From contig JAEXUU010000855.1 in NCBI GenBank assembly GCA_023452965.1, forward strand, positions 1 through 5,602: a DNA stretch of 5,602 nt, in the 5' to 3' direction. The stretch is from Pseudomonadota bacterium. GTDB lineage: Bacteria > Pseudomonadota > Alphaproteobacteria > Rhizobiales > Beijerinckiaceae. The notes beneath the pieces were generated by a model. That model made no database searches. It saw only the letters and a list, made by a program, of their open reading frames with translations, and was not told where the DNA came from. Positions 1 to 5,172 of this stretch are shown in pieces; position 1 is the stretch's first letter, and each line of letters starts with the position of its first letter. The position numbers were made by a program, and so were the translations under genes.

Positions 1-251
1 GGCTGCGAAACGCGCGCGCGCTCGCCGCTGCTGATCACGATCAACCCCATACGCTGCAGCGCGAACAGCGCCTCGCGAATGGCGGTGCGACCCACGCCAT
101 AGGCCTCCATCAGCTCGCGCTCGGCGGGAAGCTGATCGCCGGGTGCGTAGTGGCCGTCATTGATGGCGGCCTCCAGTCGCTCGACGACTTCCTCGTAGAG
201 CTTGCGCCGCCGGATCGGCCGTTGGTCCGGAATGCTTGCGCCAGAGATCAT
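1..251 (-). CDS. GntR-family transcriptional regulator, N-terminal part (3' end outside the window)
   Basis: Only the first 83 codons are present; the gene continues past the left edge. What is visible is a GntR winged helix-turn-helix domain at about residues 17-80: KLYEEVVERLEAAI as the first helix, then the typical YAPGDQLPAERELMEAYGV turn, the recognition helix GRTAIREALFALQRMGLI, and the beginning of the wing. This form (PGDQLPxERELxxxxGVxRTxxREAL) is characteristic of the FadR branch, so a C-terminal FCD-type ligand domain is expected but cannot be seen. The ATG start is supported by an AAGGA-like ribosome binding site about 8 bases upstream. It lies 45 bases after the stop of the substrate-binding protein on the same strand with no evident terminator between, so it is probably the last visible gene of the ABC transporter operon and may regulate it in response to the imported compound. 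The ligand is unknown. Confidence 0.9.
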   Translation of the reverse strand, partial: MISGASIPDQRPIRRRKLYEEVVERLEAAINDGHYAPGDQLPAERELMEAYGVGRTAIREALFALQRMGLIVISSGERARVSQ

Positions 252-296
252 GGTGGAATCCTTCACCGGGGTTCTGCCGGCCCGACTTGCCCGGAA

Positions 297-1304
297 TCAG
301 CTTCCTGGCAAGGCGTGAACGTTGTCGAAGAAGAGCTCTTTCCAATCCTTGGGGGCCTTCTTCAAGCGGCCGGTCTCGGCCATGAAGCCGGCCATCTTCA
401 TCGTCTGGTGCGGGGTGAAGGTCATCTCGACTTCTGGCGCCGCGATCATCGCGTAGATGTCGTCGACGCTCTCCTTGGTGCCGGTCATGCGCTGGTAGGT
501 GGCCGCGGCGGCGCGCTTGTCCTTGTTGATCTGCTCGATCGCTTCCTGGAGGCCAGCGACGAAGGCCTGATAGGCCTTGGGATTGGCGTCGCGGAAGCGC
601 TTCGTCGAATAGATGGCGGTGTTGGTCGCGGGGCCGCCGAGCACGTCATAGCTGCTGAGCACCTTGTGGACGCGCTGGTCGCGCTTCTGCTGGTGCTGGA
701 AGGGCAGGGCGGAGAAATGCGCCGAGATCACGCCGGAGCCCGAGAGAAGGGTCGAGGTCGCTTCCGGATGTGGCAGCGAGACCGTCAACGGGTCGAGCTT
801 GGCGTAGTTCTCCGAGCCGAACTCCTTGGCGGCCGCCATCTGCAGCAGCAGTGCCTGGTTGGAGACGCGCACGGTCGTAACGGCGATGCGGTCCTGCTCG
901 GTGAAGTCGCGGATCGACTTGACCTTGGGATTGGTGGTCAGCAGCTCCATCGGCATGTTGACGATGGCACCGGCGCCCTTGACCTCCATCGCCGTGCCCT
1001 GAGTGCGCGACCAGAGCGTCAGAAGCGAGGGCACGCCGCCGCTGCCGAAATCCAGCCCGCCCGAGACGAGCCCTTCGGTGATTGCGCCGGGATTGCCGAG
1101 CTTCACCCAGGTCACGAAAAGCTCGGGCAGGCCGAGCGCCTTGGCATGCTTCTCGACGAGCTTGCCGTCCTCCATGATCATCAGCGGCAGGCTGCTCAGC
1201 CCGTATTGCTGAGCCGCCTTGATCTCCTTGACCTCCGCATGCGCCTGGCTCGTCGCCAGCAGTGCCAGGCCGGCCGCGGCGGCCAAACCGATAATGCGTT
1301 TCAC
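297..1304 (-). CDS. ABC transporter substrate-binding protein, NitT/TauT (SsuA/NMT1-like) family
   Basis: A periplasmic solute-binding protein of 335 residues, the usual size for this family. It begins with a Sec signal peptide: basic KR at residues 2-3, a hydrophobic stretch rich in Ala and Leu at 4-18, and a signal-peptidase I site AHA|EV after residue 23. The mature protein has the two-lobed binding-protein pattern of the NMT1/SsuA class, including YGLSSLPLMIMEDGKLVEK near residues 34-52 and the segment GAITEGLVSGGLDFGSGG around 73-90, equivalent to the 'L..G..D.......P.L' region of aliphatic sulfonate, taurine and nitrate binders. No lipobox cysteine is seen. The start is GTG, chosen because GGAGAA lies five bases upstream and the signal peptide starts exactly there; the reading frame is open further upstream but that part reads as the permease region out of frame. 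It is 44 bases downstream of the permease in the same operon. Substrate could be a sulfonate, a carboxylate, or another small anion; the family alone does not decide. Confidence 0.92.
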   Translation of the reverse strand: MKRIIGLAAAAGLALLATSQAHAEVKEIKAAQQYGLSSLPLMIMEDGKLVEKHAKALGLPELFVTWVKLGNPGAITEGLVSGGLDFGSGGVPSLLTLWSRTQGTAMEVKGAGAIVNMPMELLTTNPKVKSIRDFTEQDRIAVTTVRVSNQALLLQMAAAKEFGSENYAKLDPLTVSLPHPEATSTLLSGSGVISAHFSALPFQHQQKRDQRVHKVLSSYDVLGGPATNTAIYSTKRFRDANPKAYQAFVAGLQEAIEQINKDKRAAAATYQRMTGTKESVDDIYAMIAAPEVEMTFTPHQTMKMAGFMAETGRLKKAPKDWKELFFDNVHALPGS

Positions 1305-1309
1305 AGCGC

Positions 1310-1315
1310 TTCTCC
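1310..1315 (-). promoter_or_regulatory. Ribosome binding site GGAGAA setting the GTG start of the substrate-binding protein
   Basis: GGAGAA on the minus strand lies five bases before the GTG that opens the signal peptide. It decides the start against the longer open frame that continues upstream. Confidence 0.75.
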
Positions 1316-1348
1316 CATAGTGATAGCAGTTGCCCTTGTCGGGTCTGA

Positions 1349-2245
1349 TCAGTGCTGCATGCCCCAGCGCTGCACCGTGCGCTTCTCGATGGCGCGGAAA
1401 ATCACGGACTCGACGAAGAGGCCAATCAGGATGACGGCGAGCAGGCCGGAAAAGACCCGGGCGGTATCGAGTTCCGAACGCGCCTCGAAGATGTACCAGC
1501 CCAGCCCGCCGGAGCGGGACGACACGCCGAAGACGAGTTCGGCTGCGATCAAGGTGCGCCATGCGAAGGCCCAGCCGATCTTGAGGCCGGCCAGAATCGC
1601 CGGGAAGCCGGCCGGGATCAGGATGTGGATCACGTAGCGCAGGCCCTTGAGGCCGTAATTGCGCCCGCTCATGCGCAGCACTTCCGGCACGGCGCGGAAC
1701 CCGGTCAGCGTGTTGAGCGAGACCGCCCAAAGCACCGAATGGACGATGACGAAGATCAGCGAGCCGATGCCGAGGCCGAACCAGATCAGCGCGAGCGGCA
1801 ACAGGGCGATCGCCGGCAGCGGATTGAACATCGCGGTCAGCGTGTTGAGGATGTCCGTGCCGAAACGGGTCGAGACGGCCACCGTCGTCAGGACCGCCGC
1901 CAGCGCGAGGCCCGTGCCGTACCCGTAGATGAGCGAGCGCATCGAGGTCGCGACACGGTCGATCAGCGTGCCGCTTGAGAGATCGCCGACGAAGGTGGCG
2001 ACCGTTTCCGCGAAGGAAGGGAAGAGAAGGGGATTGTTGAGCCAGCGGGCGTAGAGTTCCCAGACTATGGCGAGCGCGATCAGGATCGCCACCTTGCGCA
2101 CGGCATCGTTGTTGACGATGCGTTCCATGGCGGAAAGCGGCCGTGCCACCTCGCCGATGCCGCTCGCGTCGATCGGCTCGATCTCGAATTCGGGGCGGCG
2201 AGCCAGCGCCGTCCCCTCATTGCGTCCCAGCGTCGCCATGCTCAT
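1349..2245 (-). CDS. ABC transporter permease, SsuC/TauC-like (binding-protein-dependent transport family)
   Basis: An inner-membrane permease of 298 residues that would form the channel with the neighbouring ATPase and receive substrate from the binding protein. Hydrophobic segments are visible at about residues 51-66, 104-125, 141-158, 160-178, 222-240 and 264-284, matching the usual six-helix layout. The cytoplasmic coupling (EAA) loop is at about 185-220, with the conserved G at 201 region and LIPAGFPAILAGLKIG at 209-224, typical of the SsuC/TauC/NitT group. The N-terminus has a roughly 50-residue hydrophilic extension before the first helix, longer than minimal family members. The first ATG is preferred over a second ATG two codons later because GAGGA sits nine bases before it; that ATG overlaps the ATPase stop as ATGA, implying translational coupling. 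The second ATG remains possible. Confidence 0.92.
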   Translation of the reverse strand: MSMATLGRNEGTALARRPEFEIEPIDASGIGEVARPLSAMERIVNNDAVRKVAILIALAIVWELYARWLNNPLLFPSFAETVATFVGDLSSGTLIDRVATSMRSLIYGYGTGLALAAVLTTVAVSTRFGTDILNTLTAMFNPLPAIALLPLALIWFGLGIGSLIFVIVHSVLWAVSLNTLTGFRAVPEVLRMSGRNYGLKGLRYVIHILIPAGFPAILAGLKIGWAFAWRTLIAAELVFGVSSRSGGLGWYIFEARSELDTARVFSGLLAVILIGLFVESVIFRAIEKRTVQRWGMQH

Positions 2246-3129
2246 GCCTGGGCGTCCTCTTCCTGCCGCTGCGGGCCGAGTTCATGCTCGAAGAGCAGGT
2301 TGTGGATTTTGTCCGACAATGCGCCGAAGGCAGGCGTCCCCACGGTGTCGAAGCCGAGCTGCGAGGCGTCGAGCTCGGCTCTGACGCGGCCGGGATGCGG
2401 CGACAGCACCAGGATGCGCGAGCCAACGATGATCGCCTCCTCGATCGAATGCGTCACGAACATCAGCGTGAAGCGCACCTGCTCCCAGAGCTGCAGCAAT
2501 TCGTCCTGCATCTTGCGGCGCGTCAGCGCATCGAGCGCGGCGAAGGGCTCGTCCATCAGGAGGATGTCCGGCTCCATCGCCATGGCGCGGGCGATCGCGA
2601 CGCGCATTTTCATGCCGCCGGACAGCATGTGCGGATAGACGTCGCGGAACTTGGTGAGTTTCACCTTGTCGATGATCGACAGGGCGCGATCCATCGCGTC
2701 CTTGCCCTTGAAGCGGCCCGAGATGCGCATCGGAAACAGCACATTCTCGAGCACCGTCTTCCACGGCATCAGCTGCTCGAATTCCTGGAAGACCATCATC
2801 CGGTCGGGCCCCGGCCCGGATACCTCGCGGCCGCGTAGCCGAATGTGCCCTTCCTCGGGCGTCATGAAGCCGCCGACCGCCTTCAGCATGGTGGATTTGC
2901 CGCAGCCGGACGGCCCCAGGATCACATAGCGGTCCTGCTCATGTACCGCGCAATCGACGCGATAGGTCGCCGTCACCAAATGGTTCGGCGTCTTGTACTG
3001 CAGCGTCAGCCCCTCGACTTCGAGCAGCCTGGGCAGGACCGGGGCCGCCTCCCGAGGCGGAGCCTGGCCGCCTGCAGCGCCGGAAAGGCCATGCACCGGC
3101 CGCGGTTGCGCAATGGCTGACAATGTCAC
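2242..3129 (-). CDS. ABC transporter ATP-binding protein, SsuB/TauB-like
   Basis: The cytoplasmic ATPase that powers the importer, 295 residues. All nucleotide-binding motifs are intact: Walker A GPSGCGKST at 72-80, Q-loop glutamine Q115 in VFQEFEQLMPW, signature LSGGM at 169-173 followed by KMRVAIARA, Walker B ILLMDE at 189-194 with catalytic E194, D-loop FAALD at 196-200, and switch histidine H227 in FVTHSIEEA. The VFQE..LMPW and LMDEPFAALDALTR segments are typical of the nitrate/sulfonate/taurine class. About 35 residues rich in Pro and Ala precede the domain. There is no internal Met until residue 81, inside the domain, so the GTG start with GAGGAG six bases upstream is well supported. 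It is the first gene of the minus-strand operon and lies immediately next to the divergent regulatory region; its TGA overlaps the permease ATG. Confidence 0.95.
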   Translation of the reverse strand: MTLSAIAQPRPVHGLSGAAGGQAPPREAAPVLPRLLEVEGLTLQYKTPNHLVTATYRVDCAVHEQDRYVILGPSGCGKSTMLKAVGGFMTPEEGHIRLRGREVSGPGPDRMMVFQEFEQLMPWKTVLENVLFPMRISGRFKGKDAMDRALSIIDKVKLTKFRDVYPHMLSGGMKMRVAIARAMAMEPDILLMDEPFAALDALTRRKMQDELLQLWEQVRFTLMFVTHSIEEAIIVGSRILVLSPHPGRVRAELDASQLGFDTVGTPAFGALSDKIHNLLFEHELGPQRQEEDAQA

Positions 3130-3135
3130 GCCCTT

Positions 3136-3141
3136 CTCCTC
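3136..3141 (-). promoter_or_regulatory. Strong ribosome binding site GAGGAG for the ATPase GTG start
   Basis: GAGGAG followed by the six-base spacer AAGGGC and then GTG on the minus strand. It fixes the non-ATG start of the first gene of the ABC operon. Confidence 0.8.
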
Positions 3142-3186
3142 GATCGTTCCTCGCCTGCCGCGCGCTCGCTCAAGGTGGCCGCAGCT

Positions 3187-3219
3187 TGTCTACTGGTCTA
3201 CGTGTAGACCTGTCATACC
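3187..3219. promoter_or_regulatory. Candidate GntR/FadR-type operator array: four abutting GTM-KAC elements
   Basis: Four elements follow one another without a gap: TGTCTACT (3187-3194), GGTCTACG (3195-3202), TGTAGACC (3203-3210) and TGTCATACC (3211-3219). The first three carry GTC-TAC, GTC-TAC and GTA-GAC, the fourth GTC-A-TAC. This agrees with the consensus recalled for FadR-subfamily GntR operators, GTM separated by zero or one base from KAC. The second and third also form an inverted repeat, GGTCTAC-GT-GTAGACC (3195-3210), extended imperfectly to 3192-3213. The array lies between the ABC operon and the Ldh_2 dehydrogenase and covers the predicted -10 of the former. Which of the two GntR proteins binds is not known. 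A plus-strand promoter for the dehydrogenase should also be in this region; CTTGTC at 3185-3190 is a possible -35, but no acceptable -10 was found. Confidence 0.6.
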
Positions 3220-3230
3220 AGATGTGTCAA
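3202..3230 (-). promoter_or_regulatory. Predicted promoter of the ABC transporter operon
   Basis: Read on the minus strand, a perfect TTGACA -35 hexamer (3225-3230) is followed by a 17-base spacer and CTACAC (3202-3207). CTACAC is a poor match to E. coli TATAAT but shares four of six bases with the CTATAT form common in alphaproteobacteria. Transcription would start near 3195, leaving a leader of roughly 65 bases before the ATPase GTG. The spacer and -10 lie inside the operator-like repeats, so a bound regulator would block this promoter. The -35 is convincing; the -10 is an inference. Confidence 0.5.
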
Positions 3231-3282
3231 ACCGCTGGCCAAGGCGTCCGCAGGAGATGCCGCAAGCTGGGACAGGGAAGCC

Positions 3283-4347
3283 ATGGATAGCGAGAAGACC
3301 GTCATCGTCACCGAAACGGGGCTGAAAGACTTCTGCCGGGCGATGTTCACGAAGGTCGGCGTGCCGGAGGACGAGGCCATCCTGATCGTCGACAATCTCG
3401 TCGAGGCAGACTTGCGCAACGTCGCCTCGCACGGGGTGGTCCGCCTGCCCATCTACATTCAGCGCATCGAGGATGGCGGCTCCAATCCGCGCCCGCAGCC
3501 GAAGATCATCCGCCAGACGCGGACGACGGCCGTGCTCGACGGCGATCACGGCATGGGCCAGATTGTCGGGGTCCGCGCCATGGAGATCGCGATCGAGAAG
3601 GCCGGCGACGGAGATTGCGCCTTCGTCTCCGTCTGCAACAGCAACCACTATGGTGCCGCCTCGCATTACGCCGAGATGGCGGCGAAGGCCGACATGATCG
3701 GGCTGAGCTTCACCATTGGCGGCATCAATCACATGACACCCTGGGGCGGGGCCGAGGCCATTCTCGGCAACAACCCGTTCGCCTTCGCCTTCCCGACGCG
3801 GGATGGCTTCCCCGTCGTGCTCGACATGGCCTGCAGCGTCGCCGCGCGCGGCAAGATCATCGTCGCCGCCAAGGACGGCACTCCGATCCCGGCCGACTGG
3901 GCGAGCGGCCCGGACGGTGCGCCGACGACCGATCCCGTCGAGGCACTCAAGGGCTTCGTCCTGCCGGTCGGCGGACCGAAAGGCTATGCGCTGACGCTCG
4001 GTATCGGCCTGCTCAGCACCATGCTGTCGGGTGCCTATTTCGGTTCCGAGGTCACCCACATGTACGAGCAGACGACGACGCCGCAGAATGTCGGGCACCT
4101 GTTCGGGGTGCTGCCGATCTCGGCCTTCGAGGATCTCGACCGCTATTACGCGCGGATGTCGAAGGCGATCGCCGACATTCAGGGGACGAGGAAGGCGCCC
4201 GGCGTCGAGCGGATCCATTTGCCGGGGGAGCGCGAGCACCTCGCTCTGGTCGAGCGCCGCCGCGACGGCATTCCGCTCAACGCCGCGGTCTTCGAGGAAC
4301 TCAACGAGCTCGGCGCGAAATACGGCACCGCGCTCCAGGCGGCCTGA
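3283..4347 (+). CDS. Ldh_2-family NAD(P)-dependent 2-hydroxyacid dehydrogenase (malate/L-lactate/sulfolactate dehydrogenase type)
   Basis: A cytoplasmic oxidoreductase of 354 residues, normal for the Ldh_2 family, whose members oxidise 2-hydroxyacids or reduce 2-ketoacids and cyclic imino acids (malate, lactate, ureidoglycolate, (R)-sulfolactate, 2,3-diketogulonate, piperideine-2-carboxylate). Family landmarks are in order: the proposed catalytic histidine H50 in VASHGVVRLP; LDGDHGMGQIVG at 85-96; the nucleotide-binding NSNHYGAASHYAEMA at 119-133; GNNPFAFAFP at 162-171; DMACSVAARGKI at 181-192; and GPKGYALTLGIGLL at 231-244. The fold is unrelated to classical Rossmann lactate dehydrogenases. 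ATG is chosen for the upstream AGGGAA; an ATG 26 bases earlier is out of frame. The gene is divergent from the ABC operon and shares its regulatory region, suggesting it acts on the imported compound or a derivative. Family assignment is firm; substrate is not. Confidence 0.93.
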   Translation: MDSEKTVIVTETGLKDFCRAMFTKVGVPEDEAILIVDNLVEADLRNVASHGVVRLPIYIQRIEDGGSNPRPQPKIIRQTRTTAVLDGDHGMGQIVGVRAMEIAIEKAGDGDCAFVSVCNSNHYGAASHYAEMAAKADMIGLSFTIGGINHMTPWGGAEAILGNNPFAFAFPTRDGFPVVLDMACSVAARGKIIVAAKDGTPIPADWASGPDGAPTTDPVEALKGFVLPVGGPKGYALTLGIGLLSTMLSGAYFGSEVTHMYEQTTTPQNVGHLFGVLPISAFEDLDRYYARMSKAIADIQGTRKAPGVERIHLPGEREHLALVERRRDGIPLNAAVFEELNELGAKYGTALQAA

Positions 4348-4370
4348 CGCCGCGACGGTGGCTCGCGCCT

Positions 4371-4393
4371 TGCGCCGCGGGCCGCCGCATTTT
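4371..4393 (+). terminator. Possible weak terminator hairpin after the Ldh_2 dehydrogenase
   Basis: TGCG (4371-4374) pairs with CGCA (4386-4389). After a C-C mismatch two more pairs form around a short loop, and TTTT follows. It starts 24 bases after the dehydrogenase stop. The stem is short and interrupted and the T-run is only four bases, so this is a tentative call; read-through into the downstream regulator is possible. Confidence 0.25.
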
Positions 4394-4407
4394 CAGCGCT
4401 GACCCGT

Positions 4408-4436
4408 CTTGCCAAGGCGCGAAATCTGCCCTACGC
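4408..4436 (+). promoter_or_regulatory. Tentative promoter for the FCD GntR regulator
   Basis: CTTGCC (4408-4413) matches five of six bases of the alphaproteobacterial -35 form CTTGAC. After 17 bases comes CTACGC (4431-4436), which resembles the CTACAC proposed at the other promoter in this window. Start of transcription would be near 4443, so the inverted repeats at 4432-4464 would cover the -10 and initiation region. The -10 is weak, and this call rests partly on the position of the operator. Confidence 0.3.
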
Positions 4437-4464
4437 CTATGCGTATCGATTAACGTATACGTTA
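4432..4464. promoter_or_regulatory. Candidate operator: two adjacent inverted repeats, including a perfect 14-bp palindrome
   Basis: TAACGTATACGTTA (4451-4464) is a perfect 14-bp palindrome centred on GTATAC, which fits the GTM-KAC core of FadR-type GntR operators. Just upstream, TACGC-CTAT-GCGTA (4432-4445) is a second inverted repeat. The palindrome ends ten bases before the ATG of the GntR gene. This is a classic position for autoregulation, and the downstream overlapping dehydrogenase would be controlled with it. Confidence 0.65.
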
Positions 4465-4473
4465 TTGGATGCG

Positions 4474-5172
4474 ATGGATCTGAACCAGCCTCTCGCGACG
4501 ATGGGCAGCCGGGCGCCGCGCTCGACCGACACCGTCTATGCGCGGCTAAAGCAGCACATCCTCGACAATCGCTATCCTCCGGGTGCCCAAATCCTCGAGA
4601 GCGAGGTGGCAACCGAGCTGGACGCCTCGCGTACTCCTGTCCGCGAAGCCTTCGTACGGCTGCAGCAGGAGGGGCTGCTCGAGATCGTGCCGCGCCACGG
4701 CGTGCGCATCTCGGCGCTTTCTCCCGACGACATGCGGGAGATCTACGAGGTTCTGATGTCGCTGGAGCCGACGGCGGTCGAGCTGCTGGCCGCGCGCCGA
4801 CCCGACCGGGCCGAGCTCGAGAGTCTGATCGCCTCTTGCGACGCGATGGAGGCGGCGCTGGCCGGCGAGCCCGATCTGCAGGCCTGGGCTGCAGCGGATG
4901 AGGCGTTCCATCTCAGTCTCGCGCGGCTCTGCGGCAACAAGCGCCTGGCGGCGATGATCATGCAGGTCTGGGACCAGGCCCATCGCGCCCGGATGTTCAC
5001 GCTGTCGCTGCGGCCGCTGCCCGTGCGTTCGACGGAGGAGCACCGCGCCGTGGTCGAGGCCATCCTGGCCGGGGATGTCGAGCGTGCCCGCTCGATCTAC
5101 CACGCGCATCGCAAGCGCGGCGGCAACGAACTCACCACCATCATCGAAAGACACGGAATTCAAAGGCTATGA
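4474..5172 (+). CDS. FCD-domain GntR-family transcriptional regulator
   Basis: A complete FadR-type regulator of 232 residues from the ATG chosen here. The winged helix-turn-helix spans about 18-80: VYARLKQHILDNRYPPGAQI, LESEVATELDAS, then recognition helix RTPVREAFVRLQQEGLLE and wing PRHGVRIS. The FCD domain spans about 87-225 and retains the metal/ligand residues of the family: D142 and H146 in DEAFH, H190 in EEH, and H212 in YHAHR. These suggest a metal-assisted carboxylate ligand, as known for FCD proteins. The start is uncertain: TTG at 4465 and ATG at 4501 are also in frame, and none has a clear Shine-Dalgarno sequence. ATG 4474 is preferred because TTG 4465 directly abuts the palindrome. 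The stop overlaps the next gene's ATG as ATGA, so regulator and dehydrogenase are probably co-transcribed and coupled. Probable repressor of its own unit, by inference. Confidence 0.92.
   Translation: MDLNQPLATMGSRAPRSTDTVYARLKQHILDNRYPPGAQILESEVATELDASRTPVREAFVRLQQEGLLEIVPRHGVRISALSPDDMREIYEVLMSLEPTAVELLAARRPDRAELESLIASCDAMEAALAGEPDLQAWAAADEAFHLSLARLCGNKRLAAMIMQVWDQAHRARMFTLSLRPLPVRSTEEHRAVVEAILAGDVERARSIYHAHRKRGGNELTTIIERHGIQRL

Noticed and set aside
150..1637. Plus-strand open frame of 495 codons opposite the substrate-binding protein and permease
   Set aside because: It is antisense to two genes with clear family motifs, its translation is low in complexity (rich in Arg, Gly, Leu, His) without a recognisable domain, and long shadow frames are expected at this GC content.
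1305..1730. Upstream extension of the substrate-binding protein frame, apparently giving a 477-residue protein
   Set aside because: The extension overlaps the permease out of frame, while a GTG with GGAGAA and a signal peptide begins precisely at 1304.
3257..3282. Earlier ATG (3257) after CAGGAG upstream of the Ldh_2 gene
   Set aside because: It is 26 bases upstream and so out of frame with the dehydrogenase, and it encodes nothing recognisable.
3130..3282. Riboswitch or small RNA in the divergent intergenic region
   Set aside because: The region is short and its structure is explained by operator-like repeats; no conserved riboswitch elements were recognised.
3190..4239. Minus-strand open frame of 349 codons opposite the Ldh_2 dehydrogenase
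   Set aside because: It is exactly codon-phased against a motif-complete dehydrogenase, has no family-like motifs, and would run through the operator array.
3615..4901. Plus-strand open frame of 428 codons spanning the dehydrogenase end, the intergenic gap and the regulator
   Set aside because: An Arg-rich out-of-frame shadow crossing two well-supported genes; not a fusion or frameshifted gene.
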